From assembly GCF_024666525.1 (NCBI RefSeq), contig NZ_CP088294.1, positions 682,001 through 746,000 on the forward strand: DNA of 64,000 bases, in the 5' to 3' direction. The DNA comes from Pseudomonas sp. J452. Its GTDB lineage: Bacteria > Pseudomonadota > Gammaproteobacteria > Pseudomonadales > Pseudomonadaceae. Below the pieces are notes generated by a model. That model was not told the DNA's origin, did no database searches, and saw only the letters and a list, made by a program, of their open reading frames with translations. Of this stretch, positions 8,417 through 15,980 are shown in pieces; position 1 is the stretch's first letter; the number at the start of each line of letters is the position of its first letter. The position numbers and the translations under genes are program-made.

Positions 8417-8420
8417 GTGC

Positions 8421-8658
8421 CGCTACCCGCGCTATTTCTTCGACGATCCCGAGCAGGGCCACCTGGCCGCCCAGTTCGCGTGACGCCTTCATGGCCGCCT
8501 ACAGCGCCGCGCCCTACCAGGCCCGCACCATCGACTCCCAGGCCGAAGGCCTCGGCGCCATTGGCCATATGGGCTACTTCCGCAGCAGCGCCACGCCGCT
8601 GTGGGACGAGGCGCTAGGCTGGTTCGAACAGCTGCAAACCACTCGCCGTGCCGCCTGA
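8421..8658 (+). pseudogene. Alpha/beta-hydrolase C-terminal fragment, frameshifted
   Basis: The frame from 8421 reads RYPRYFFDDPEQGHLAAQFA and then stops at 8481. Skipping one T continues it as DAFMAAYSAAPYQARTIDSQ and on to GHMGYFRSSATPLWDEALGW, ending at 8656-8658. GHMGYFR with the following PLW resembles the catalytic-histidine tail of serine hydrolases. No start or nucleophile region remains, so this is a gene fragment with a one-base frameshift, abutting the phoX remnant. Confidence 0.55.
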
Positions 8659-8734
8659 GAACCTGTGAACGAGGAATCAGGTTCCGCAGATTTCCAGGCG
8701 GCACACCCTTGCGCACGGGGGCCCTACCGCCCCC

Positions 8735-8938
8735 CTAAATAGGCGCTACGGGTCTCGGCGGGCGCCCGAGTGGCGTTCGCTGGCGCAGCTGTCCGGCCAG
8801 GCGCTCGATGGCTTGCAGGGTCAACTGGATTTCCTCGTGGATCAGCACCCGACCGGGCACATCCTCCAATACCAACTCATCCAGGGCCTCTTCGGCCTCC
8901 AACTGGTAACGCGGGTCAAACGACTGAAACCTATCCAT
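8735..8938 (-). CDS. Small hypothetical protein
   Basis: A 67-residue acidic protein beginning MDRFQSFDPRYQLEAEEALD, with GAGGA nine bases before the ATG. It has no signal peptide or membrane segment. The middle (LEAEEALDELVLEDV and EEIQLTLQAIERLAGQL) looks helical, and the tail is basic and proline-rich. I recognise no family and infer no function. The good ribosome site and codon use support a real gene. Confidence 0.5.
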   Translation of the reverse strand: MDRFQSFDPRYQLEAEEALDELVLEDVPGRVLIHEEIQLTLQAIERLAGQLRQRTPLGRPPRPVAPI

Positions 8939-9233
8939 TGCGGTGTCCTCAGGGTTTTCCGGCAGCGACAGGCCGCCGGTGCGCTGGGCAGCAACTGGCA
9001 AACAAGGAATCTGTTGTTGTCCGGGTCAGCATGCAACCCGTTGATGACTGTTGTTTGACCGGTCGGCATTGCGCCGACACTTGGTCAATTTCTGCGCAAT
9101 CAAGGCCCAGGTCAAGCCACCGCGCCACCGCTCGTCACTGCACACAGGCTCGAAATAGAGCGCGCCGGGCAGACTCTGGCAGCCGCACTATAGTTCCCAC
9201 TCCGTTCTTTATTGACCCGTGCAAGGAGTCAAC

Positions 9234-9794
9234 ATGAGCAAAATCCATCACGTCGCGGTACTGGTCGGCAGCCTGCGCAAGGCCTCGATCAATCGCAAGC
9301 TGGCCATGGCCCTGGCCGAACTGGCACCACCTTCGCTGCAACTGAGCATCGTCGAGATCGGCGACTTGCCGCTGTACAACGAGGATATCGACGTCAGCCC
9401 GGCGCCGTTGCCCTACAGCCGCTTCCGCCAGCAGGTGAACAGCGCCGATGCTCTGTTGTTCGTCACCCCGGAATACAACCGCTCGGTGCCGGCGCCGCTG
9501 AAGAACGCCATCGATGTCGGCTCGCGGCCCTATGGCCAGAGCGTGTTCGGCGGCAAGCCGGGGGCCGTGCTCAGCGCCTCGCCGGGCGCGGTCGGCGGCT
9601 TCGGTGCCAACCACCACCTGCGCCAGTCCCTGGTCTTCCTCGACGTGCCGGTGCTGCAGCAGCCGGAAGCCTACCTGGGCGGCGCCGGCAGCTTCTTCGA
9701 CGAGCAAGGCAAGCTGAATGACGGCGTGCGCGGCTTCCTGCAGAAGTTCATCGATGCCTATGCGCTGTGGGTGGAACGCCAGGTGAAAGGCTAG
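9234..9794 (+). CDS. NADPH-dependent FMN reductase (ChrR/azoreductase-like flavoprotein)
   Basis: A 186-residue cytoplasmic flavodoxin-fold protein. GSLRKASINRKLA (about residues 12-24) is the FMN phosphate loop, and PEYNRSVPAPLKNAIDVGSR (about residues 82-101) is the conserved PEYN isoalloxazine-binding motif. It matches quinone/chromate reductases of the NADPH-dependent FMN reductase family in length and motif order. AAGGAG precedes the ATG at 9234; an upstream ATG at 9219 lacks a good site. It stands alone, ending just before the convergent flagellin gene. The physiological acceptor is not evident. Confidence 0.85.
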   Translation: MSKIHHVAVLVGSLRKASINRKLAMALAELAPPSLQLSIVEIGDLPLYNEDIDVSPAPLPYSRFRQQVNSADALLFVTPEYNRSVPAPLKNAIDVGSRPYGQSVFGGKPGAVLSASPGAVGGFGANHHLRQSLVFLDVPVLQQPEAYLGGAGSFFDEQGKLNDGVRGFLQKFIDAYALWVERQVKG

Positions 9795-9801
9795 AAGCCC
9801 T

Positions 9802-11286
9802 CTATAGGCCCTGAAGCAGGGCCAAAATGGCCTGCGGCCGCTGGTTGGCCTGGGCCAGCAGGGCCGTCGCGGCCTGCTGCAGGATCTGGTTCTTGACCAG
9901 GATCGAGACCTCCGCCGCATAGTCGGTATCGCGGATGCGACTGCGCGCCGCCGACAGGTTTTCCGCGATGTTTTCCAAATTGGCGATGGTGTATTCGAGG
10001 CGGTTCTGCACCGCCCCCAGATTGGCGCGGCTACTGTCGATGCCACTCAGCGCACCATCGATCACGCCGATAGCGATCTGCGCACCGATATCCGTCAGCA
10101 GATCCAGCTCGTCGACCGTCTCCAGGCTGCTGCTGTTCGCCGTCACGCTGCCATCAAGGGTCGCAGCAGCGGCCTGGCTGGAAAAGGCCACAGCACTGCT
10201 GAGGCGCACCACGCCAATGGCCCGCAGTGCCGAATCATCGTCTAGGGTCGCCAGCGCCACCGTCAGCTCCTCGAGCCCCTGGTAGTCGAAGTTCTGCGCT
10301 TGCGCGGTGCCCGTGGCATTCGACAGGAAGGATTCCATGGCAATGTCGTCACCGGCCTCGCTGGTCAGCCACAGCTTGTCGCCCTCGACTCGCGCACTGA
10401 TGCCCGTGCTGGTCGACCGGGCGTTGATCGCCTCGGCCAGCAGGCCGAGATCACCGTCCTTGACCTCGGCCTGGATGCTCAGCGCCTCGCTGTTGCGGCC
10501 ATACAGGTCGAAGGAGTAGATGTCGTCGGCGCTGAACGTCAGTTGCAGCACCGTGCGCGCATCGGCCGTGACGCCGGTGGTTTCGCTCTGCCGGTTGATC
10601 GCCCGGGCCACCTGAATGGCCGAGCCGGCAACAGCGAAGGTCGTCGTGCCGCGGCCGGCAATGGTCAGCTGGCTGCTGACAGCGTTGTCCGCCAGCGTGC
10701 CGGCCTGCTCCAGCAATCCACCGAGCTGATCCGTGGTCGCGGCGCCGAGCGTGCCATTGACCAGGTCGTGGACGTTGCTGCCGAGGGTATCGGAGCGGTA
10801 ATTGCCGAGGCCGATGGAGATGGTCTCAAAGGCGTTGGCGCCCACCTGGAAGAGCTGCGAGCCAAAGCTGCCGTCGAGTAGCTTGCGCCCAGCGAAACTG
10901 GTGGTCTCGGCGATGCGCGTCAGCTCCTGTTGCAGCTGCGCGACTTCCTCCTGCAGGGCACTGCGCTCGCTGAGCCCATTCGCGCCGCTGGCCGCCTGCA
11001 GGGCCAGGTCGCGCATGCGCTGGAGAATGTTGGTCGACTGCTGCAGCGCGCCCTCGGCGGTCTGCGCCAGGGAAATGCCGTCGTTGGCGTTGCGCACGGC
11101 CACGCCCAGTCCGCTGATCTGGCTGGTCAGCCGGTTGGCAATCTGCAGCCCGGCGGCATCGTCCTTGGCGCTGTTGATCCGATAACCGGTGGACAGCCGC
11201 TGCATCGAAACATCCAGCGCACGCGACGTCTCACTCAGGCTGCGCTGAATGCTGAGCGAGGACGCATTGCTGAGGGTTAACGCCAT
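9802..11286 (-). CDS. Flagellin (orphan fliC-type gene)
   Basis: A 494-residue flagellin. The N-terminal D0/D1 segment has [20 protein letters not shown], then [12 protein letters not shown] and [16 protein letters not shown]. The C-terminal D1/D0 segment has [20 protein letters not shown] and [16 protein letters not shown]. The variable surface domain spans about residues 170-390. The start MALTLSN is typical although the ribosome site is weak. No other flagellar gene is nearby, so this is an isolated and probably additional flagellin. A sigma-28 promoter lies 71-97 bp upstream of the start codon (see next). A glycosyltransferase/epimerase pair 1.5 kb away invites the idea of flagellin glycosylation, which is speculative. 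Confidence 0.9.
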   Translation of the reverse strand: MALTLSNASSLSIQRSLSETSRALDVSMQRLSTGYRINSAKDDAAGLQIANRLTSQISGLGVAVRNANDGISLAQTAEGALQQSTNILQRMRDLALQAASGANGLSERSALQEEVAQLQQELTRIAETTSFAGRKLLDGSFGSQLFQVGANAFETISIGLGNYRSDTLGSNVHDLVNGTLGAATTDQLGGLLEQAGTLADNAVSSQLTIAGRGTTTFAVAGSAIQVARAINRQSETTGVTADARTVLQLTFSADDIYSFDLYGRNSEALSIQAEVKDGDLGLLAEAINARSTSTGISARVEGDKLWLTSEAGDDIAMESFLSNATGTAQAQNFDYQGLEELTVALATLDDDSALRAIGVVRLSSAVAFSSQAAAATLDGSVTANSSSLETVDELDLLTDIGAQIAIGVIDGALSGIDSSRANLGAVQNRLEYTIANLENIAENLSAARSRIRDTDYAAEVSILVKNQILQQAATALLAQANQRPQAILALLQGL

Positions 11287-11356
11287 AAATTCAGTCCATT
11301 GAGCAGCGCCGGCTACCTTGCCGAGGCCGGCCAACCCATTTCGGGCTGGCACCTGC

Positions 11357-11383
11357 TCATCGGCCATAGCGCAGAATTCTTTA
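11357..11383 (-). promoter_or_regulatory. Sigma-28 (FliA) promoter of the flagellin gene
   Basis: Read on the minus strand: TAAA, 15 bases, then GCCGATGA, against the consensus TAAA-N15-GCCGATAA. It predicts a leader of about 60-65 bases before the flagellin ATG. The match is close to perfect, so late-class flagellar expression of the orphan flagellin is likely. Confidence 0.8.
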
Positions 11384-11449
11384 GCCCGAGCAGCCGCCAC
11401 TCGTCCGCAGGGCAACTAGGCTTGCCTGCAGACAGCGGAGGATTGCCCC

Positions 11450-12379
11450 ATGGCCGCGGTACCCATCGACGACGACGCCTGGCGCGCTGGCGCAAGCAAC
11501 CCAGACCCGGCCGAAAGCCTGTGTGACGCCCTGCAAGCCCGCGCGCGCAGTGGCCAGCCGATGCAGGGTTTCCAGCTCAAGCATGCCGCGCTGAGCGGGA
11601 TCGATCTGGTCAACCACGGCAGCCGCAGCGGCTACCAGCTGCACGCTGCCGACCTGTACCGCGCCGATCTGCAGAATGCCCACCTGTTCGCCCTCGACCT
11701 GCGTGGCAGCTCGCTGATGAAGGCCGACCTGCGCGGCACCAATCTGCACTGCGCCGATCTACGCGACTGCAACCTGCTGGGCATCCGCCTGGACGGTGCA
11801 CGCCTGGACAACGTGATCTGGGATCGCCAGTTGCTGCAGGAGCGCCGCGGCCGCGAACGCCAGCGTGCCGGCGATAATGACGCCGCCCGCCAGCTGTTCG
11901 AGGAGGCCGAGGAAACCTACCGCAACCTGCGCCTGCACCTGGAAAAAGCCGGACTGTTCGAGCAGGCCGGGATTTTCTTCCACCGTGAGATGGTCATGCG
12001 CCGCCTGCAGATGCCGCGCTTCTCCGGCAAGCGCCTGCTGTCCTGGCTGGTCGACCTGTTCAGCGGCTACGGCGAGAAGCCGCTGAATGTGGTGCTGTTT
12101 TCCCTGGGCCTGATCTTCGTCTGCGGCCTGCTGTACTTCCTGGTCGGCGTGCGCCACGGCGACCTGCCGCTGCGCCTGGCGCTGGAGCGCGGCTGGCTGG
12201 CAAATCTCGGCGATCTGGCCGGCTGCCTGTATTTCAGCGTGGTGACCTTCACCACCCTCGGCTATGGCGACATCACCCCGCATGGGCTGGCCAGGCCGAT
12301 TGCCGCCTTCGAGGCCTTTGCCGGCAGCTTCACCATGGCCCTGTTCGTGGTGGTGTTCGTGAAGAAGATGACCCGCTGA
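11450..12379 (+). CDS. Pentapeptide-repeat protein fused to a two-helix K+ channel
   Basis: A 309-residue protein with GGAGG before the ATG. Residues about 40-125 hold pentapeptide-type repeats (ADLYRADLQNAHL, then LMKADLRGTNLHCADLRDCN), forming a predicted right-handed beta-helix in the cytoplasm. A charged helical linker (about 126-185) follows. Then comes an Ion_trans_2 pore: a helix with NVVLFSLGLIFVCGLLYFLV, a pore loop carrying the selectivity filter TTLGYGD (about residue 270), and a final helix ending VVVFVKKMTR. The pentapeptide domain probably acts as a sensor or scaffold for the channel. It stands alone between the flagellin and hydrolase genes. Confidence 0.85.
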   Translation: MAAVPIDDDAWRAGASNPDPAESLCDALQARARSGQPMQGFQLKHAALSGIDLVNHGSRSGYQLHAADLYRADLQNAHLFALDLRGSSLMKADLRGTNLHCADLRDCNLLGIRLDGARLDNVIWDRQLLQERRGRERQRAGDNDAARQLFEEAEETYRNLRLHLEKAGLFEQAGIFFHREMVMRRLQMPRFSGKRLLSWLVDLFSGYGEKPLNVVLFSLGLIFVCGLLYFLVGVRHGDLPLRLALERGWLANLGDLAGCLYFSVVTFTTLGYGDITPHGLARPIAAFEAFAGSFTMALFVVVFVKKMTR

Positions 12380-12562
12380 GTCCGTCCGCCCTGCGGCACT
12401 GGCCAAAGCCCGGACGTCATCTAGCGTTAAACACTGCAGAGTTCGGAAGAACAGGGACGTTTTAGCCCACCCGCTGTCATGCCTCTCCCCCGCTGTCCTG
12501 CCCAGACCGCCACAACCCACTAGGTTCGGCGGATTGCCGTATTTCAGCCAGGGAGCCACAGC

Positions 12563-13537
12563 ATGAGCATGCTATTCATCACCAACCGCTTTCCGACCGC
12601 CTCGATCCAGACCGAGACCGGCCGCCCATTCGAGTTCGACCTGAAGAACAACGCGCCAAGCAACTCGGTGTACTTCTGCGAACGACAGAGCAAAAAGAAA
12701 CTGTTCGAGCTAGGCAGCGAGGCACTCTTGAACAAGCTGCACGAAGCCAAGCAGCGGCAGATCCTGCTCTATATCCACGGCTACTCCAACCTGCCAGACG
12801 ACGTATTCGCCGGCGCCGAGGAATTGCAGGGCCTTTGCGACAAGAGCAAGACCAACGAGGTATTGGTGGTGCCGGTGATCTGGCCCTGCGATGACGATAT
12901 CGGCATCGTCCAGGACTACTGGGACGACCAGAAATCCGCCGACTACAGCGCGATCTCCCTGGCCCGCGCGCTGAACTTCTTCCTCAAGTGGCGGGACACG
13001 CGCGAGGAGCAGAAGCTGCCCTCCTGCCTCAAGCGCATCAATGTGCTGGCCCACTCCATGGGCAATCGGGTACTGCGCGAGACCCTCTGCGAGTGGGACC
13101 GCTATGACCTGGCCAATGGCGTGCCCATGCTGTTTCGCAACACCTTCCTGGTGGCGGCGGACATCGAGAACGAGTCGATCCACCGTGGCCAGCGCGGTGA
13201 GCTGATCTCCCACGCCTCGCGCAACGTGGTGGTGTATTACGCCTCCGACGACCTGGCACTGCGCGGCAGCAAGGTGGCCAACCTGAAGAACCGCATCGCC
13301 TCGCGGCGCCTGGGCCACAGCGGCCCGGAGAACATGGAGCTGGCACCGCAGAATGTCTACGCCGTGGACTGCGACGACGTGAACACGCGCTACGACAACC
13401 CCAAGGGCCACTCCTATTTCCGCAGTGATGAAAAGGGCAAGGCCGGCGTGGTGTTCAACCACCTGTTCGAATGCCTGCTCAATGGCCGGGTCTTCCCCGA
13501 GGACGAAACCAAGCGCTCGACCATCCTGCGTGGTTGA
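12563..13537 (+). CDS. Alpha/beta hydrolase of the DUF900 type
   Basis: A 324-residue cytoplasmic protein without a signal peptide. ILLYIHGYSN (about 67-76) is the oxyanion region. The nucleophile elbow is AHSMGN with Ser165. An acid in YYASDDLAL and a histidine in PKGHSYF complete a plausible triad. This fits the DUF900 esterase-like family. GGGAGCC precedes the ATG. The 183-bp gap upstream shows no clear control site. The hairpin at 13550-13578 ends transcription against the convergent AraC gene. Substrate unknown. Confidence 0.75.
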   Translation: MSMLFITNRFPTASIQTETGRPFEFDLKNNAPSNSVYFCERQSKKKLFELGSEALLNKLHEAKQRQILLYIHGYSNLPDDVFAGAEELQGLCDKSKTNEVLVVPVIWPCDDDIGIVQDYWDDQKSADYSAISLARALNFFLKWRDTREEQKLPSCLKRINVLAHSMGNRVLRETLCEWDRYDLANGVPMLFRNTFLVAADIENESIHRGQRGELISHASRNVVVYYASDDLALRGSKVANLKNRIASRRLGHSGPENMELAPQNVYAVDCDDVNTRYDNPKGHSYFRSDEKGKAGVVFNHLFECLLNGRVFPEDETKRSTILRG

Positions 13538-13549
13538 ACGCTACCAGTT

Positions 13550-13578
13550 CCGCGTCACGACCCGCTGGCGTGACGCGG
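13550..13578. terminator. Bidirectional hairpin between convergent genes
   Basis: CCGCGTCA and TGACGCGG form a GC-rich stem between the hydrolase stop and the AraC-type stop. There is no strong T-run, so termination is inferred from position. Confidence 0.45.
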
Positions 13579-13591
13579 CCGGGCGCTACCT

Positions 13592-14425
13592 CTAACCCTG
13601 CAGCGGCACCCAGATATCGACATGGCCGCTGCCGGCCATCGGGTCGAAGTCGGCGCTATAACGTTCGAATTCCGGCGCGTCGGCGGCCTGCAGACCGGAG
13701 GCCGGCAGCCAGCGCTGAAAGATCGCGGTGAAGGTTTCGTGGATGCTGGAGATATGCCCCGCGTGGCGGAACACCGCATAGCGCCGCGCGGGCAGGCGCT
13801 GGTGGGTGAAACCGGGCGGCAGCTCGTCGCTGCGGCTCACCTGCACGCCGGCGATGTATTCGAAGCTGCCATCCTCGTCCGGATTGCAGCACAGGCCGAA
13901 GGTCTCCCAGCCCTGCTGCCCGGCGATGTTGCCGATATAGGGCACGAAGCGCTGCCACAGCGCGGTGATGCCTTGGGATTTATCGGCACTGAAACGAGCG
14001 CAGAGCCCGGCGATCAGCAGTTCCTCGCCGTCGACGAAGCGTGGCTCGGCCAAAGGGAAAGTAGGTGTCGGTTGCATGCGCATAGCCTCCCGCAGTTTGA
14101 TTCCATTCAGGGCTCCGCTGGCCCGCAAGGCCTCCGGCGTGATGCCGAAGTGCTCGCGGAACGCGCGGGTAAACGCCTCGTGGGAGCCATAGCCAACTTC
14201 CAGGGCCACGCCAAGGATATCCGCCGCCCCACCCGCCAGCAGGTGCGCCGCTCGACTCAGCCGGCGAGCCCGCACATAGCGCATCACCGGCCAGCCGGTG
14301 GCCATTACGAACAGCCGCGCCAGACCGAAGCGCGACAGGCCACAGGTGCTGGCGATGGCGTCCAGATCGAGCCGGCCTTCAAGATCGGTTTCGATCAGCC
14401 AGAGCGCTTTGCCGACAGGGTCCAT
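13592..14425 (-). CDS. AraC-family regulator with GyrI-like effector domain
   Basis: A 277-residue regulator. Two helix-turn-helix units occupy about residues 8-105 (LDLDAIASTCGLSRFGLARL, then ILGVALEVGYGSHEAFTRAF and REHFGITPEALR). A GyrI-like small-molecule-binding domain fills about residues 125-277 (GLCCNPDEDGSFEYIAGVQV, and LPARRYAVFRHAGH). This is the Rob/BmrR-like layout of multidrug and stress regulators. GAGGAG precedes the ATG. It follows the truncated hemoglobin gene by 83 bp on the same strand and may be its distal partner. No target can be named. Confidence 0.85.
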   Translation of the reverse strand: MDPVGKALWLIETDLEGRLDLDAIASTCGLSRFGLARLFVMATGWPVMRYVRARRLSRAAHLLAGGAADILGVALEVGYGSHEAFTRAFREHFGITPEALRASGALNGIKLREAMRMQPTPTFPLAEPRFVDGEELLIAGLCARFSADKSQGITALWQRFVPYIGNIAGQQGWETFGLCCNPDEDGSFEYIAGVQVSRSDELPPGFTHQRLPARRYAVFRHAGHISSIHETFTAIFQRWLPASGLQAADAPEFERYSADFDPMAGSGHVDIWVPLQG

Positions 14426-14508
14426 GAATACTCCTCACGAGATGCCGGCGCAGTATGCCGGGCTGCATCCGCGGGCATTTGATCGTTCTTGCGCAGCCGA
14501 CAACCGCG

Positions 14509-14922
14509 TCAGCCATGGCGTGCGGCACTGGCCTGGACGATACGCTGGGCCGGCACGCGCAGCTGGGTCAGCAGGTAGTCGGCGAAATCGGGCGCGTAGC
14601 CCTGCACGGCGATGGCTCGCTGCATGCAGATCAGCCAGGCCTCGGCATGTTCACCGTTGATCGGCCACTGGGCATGAAAGCTGGGGATGGCGATCGGCCC
14701 GTACTTCTCGCCGAACAGCTTCGGCCCGCCGAGCCAGCCACTGAGGAAGCAGGCCAGCTTGTCGCGGGCCAACGCCAGGCTTTCGGGGTGCATGGCGCGC
14801 ACCTCGGCGGCCTGCGGCAATTCGTCCATATAGCGATAGAAGTCGTCCACCAGGCGACACAGGCCCTCAATGCCACCTGCTGCCCGGTAGGAGGCGTCAC
14901 CGACACCGTACTGCTCACTCAT
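14509..14922 (-). CDS. Group II truncated hemoglobin
   Basis: A 137-residue 2/2 globin. The core LSGWLGGPKLFGEKYGP, followed by HAQWPINGEHAEAWLICMQ, is the signature of group II truncated hemoglobins. The His of IPSFHAQW is the likely proximal haem ligand and the Trp of EAWLICM the conserved G8 tryptophan. AGAGGA precedes the ATG at 14922. Such proteins bind oxygen or detoxify NO and peroxide. A perfect Anr/FNR box lies 165 bp upstream, which fits oxygen-responsive control, though the membrane protein on the other side is equally close. Confidence 0.9.
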   Translation of the reverse strand: MSEQYGVGDASYRAAGGIEGLCRLVDDFYRYMDELPQAAEVRAMHPESLALARDKLACFLSGWLGGPKLFGEKYGPIAIPSFHAQWPINGEHAEAWLICMQRAIAVQGYAPDFADYLLTQLRVPAQRIVQASAARHG

Positions 14923-15086
14923 GCACCATCCTCTTGGAAAATTTACCGTGCGGCCTGCCGCTATAGAGACGGTCAGAACTTCTCCAGCATCGCGCACTGA
15001 ACGTGCAGTTGCTCGATCAGCTCATCTGCAAATCCTCTACGAAGCAAGGAGGGGTTCCCACTTTAGGCCCCTGACACGTCGCAGGT

Positions 15087-15100
15087 TTGATTTGCATCAA
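15087..15100. promoter_or_regulatory. Anr/FNR box
   Basis: TTGATTTGCATCAA matches the FNR/Anr consensus TTGAT-N4-ATCAA exactly and is flanked by GCAGG/CCTGC, which extends the dyad. It lies between the divergent hemoglobin (ATG at 14922) and membrane protein (ATG at 15199). Spacing to TAATCA at 15119-15124 fits an activated rightward promoter; TAAAGT near 15063-15068 could serve leftwards. Confidence 0.7.
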
Positions 15101-15198
15101 CCTGCGCGTGGCTCGTGGTAATCAACACCATCCAGAGCGCATAGACTCAGCGGCACATGCAACACTGCCCCACACCCAACGCTCGCCAAGGAAGACCG

Positions 15199-15846
15199 AT
15201 GGAACTGCGTTTCAGCATGGATGCTGCCGCCCTGCAACAACTGACCGAAGACATCATAGCCAGCCGCCTGACTCGCCATGAGCACACCTTCGAACGCCTG
15301 GCGTACTGGCAGGCACGCCTGCTGGCGCCGCTGACCCTGGGCCTGATCGTGCTGGCACTGGCCCTGCTGCCGCTGCTGGTGCAGGGCCGTTATAGCGGGC
15401 CCAGCGCCATCGCCACGCTGCTGGTGATCGGTATCGTGCTCCTGCTGTGGCGCCGCGTTGCCGGGCCCTGGCTGCAGCGCGCCGTGCAGGCCGGCCAGCC
15501 GCGCAGCGCGCGCATCCGCCAGCACAGTGCCGCGCGCCTGGAACGCAGCCTGCGCCGACAGCTGAGCAAGAGTCTGACTCGACTGCGCGGCCTGCATGTG
15601 TGGACGCTCGACGAACAGGGCGTGCTGCTGTGCACACCAGACGGCCAACAACAGCGCATCGCCTGGCGCCAGCTCGAGTGCGTCGCCGAAAGCGACCATT
15701 TCTACCGCCTGGCCAGCCGAGCCCAGCAGCGCCTTGGGCTGGCCTACACCCTCAGCAAGCACAGCTGCGAAATGGACGCCGCCAGCTATCGGGCTGGCCT
15801 GGCACAGCTGCTGGCCCGCTGTCACAGCGCCACGCGCCAGCACTGA
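15199..15846 (+). CDS. Membrane protein of unknown function, YcxB-like
   Basis: A 215-residue protein with AAGGAAG before the ATG. Two hydrophobic helices lie at about residues 41-65 (LTLGLIVLALALLPLLV) and 70-90 (SAIATLLVIGIVLLLW). After a basic stretch, a C-terminal domain reads HVWTLDEQGVLLCTPDGQQQ, then IAWRQLECVAESDHFYRLAS. A two-helix N-terminus with this kind of domain resembles YcxB-like proteins; the match is by architecture only. It starts 99 bp downstream of a perfect Anr box, so low-oxygen expression is possible. Confidence 0.65.
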   Translation: MELRFSMDAAALQQLTEDIIASRLTRHEHTFERLAYWQARLLAPLTLGLIVLALALLPLLVQGRYSGPSAIATLLVIGIVLLLWRRVAGPWLQRAVQAGQPRSARIRQHSAARLERSLRRQLSKSLTRLRGLHVWTLDEQGVLLCTPDGQQQRIAWRQLECVAESDHFYRLASRAQQRLGLAYTLSKHSCEMDAASYRAGLAQLLARCHSATRQH

Positions 15847-15867
15847 GCCAGCGTCCTGCATGCTCTT

Positions 15868-15945
15868 GTAGGGGCGGCCTTGGCCGCGATGGCGAGGCCA
15901 GGGACAACTCTGCGCTGCCCGTTTCGCGGCCAAGTCCGCTCCCAC
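15868..15945. repeat. REP-like doublet (GTAGGGGCGGCCTTGGCCGC family)
   Basis: Inverted units GTAGGGGCGGCCTTGGCCGC and CGCGGCCAAGTCCGCTCCCA are separated by about 35 bp. They lie between the convergent membrane-protein and phoX genes. Confidence 0.65.
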
Positions 15946-15980
15946 AGAAGCAGAGCCCAGAGGCTAGGTCGCGCGCCTGC

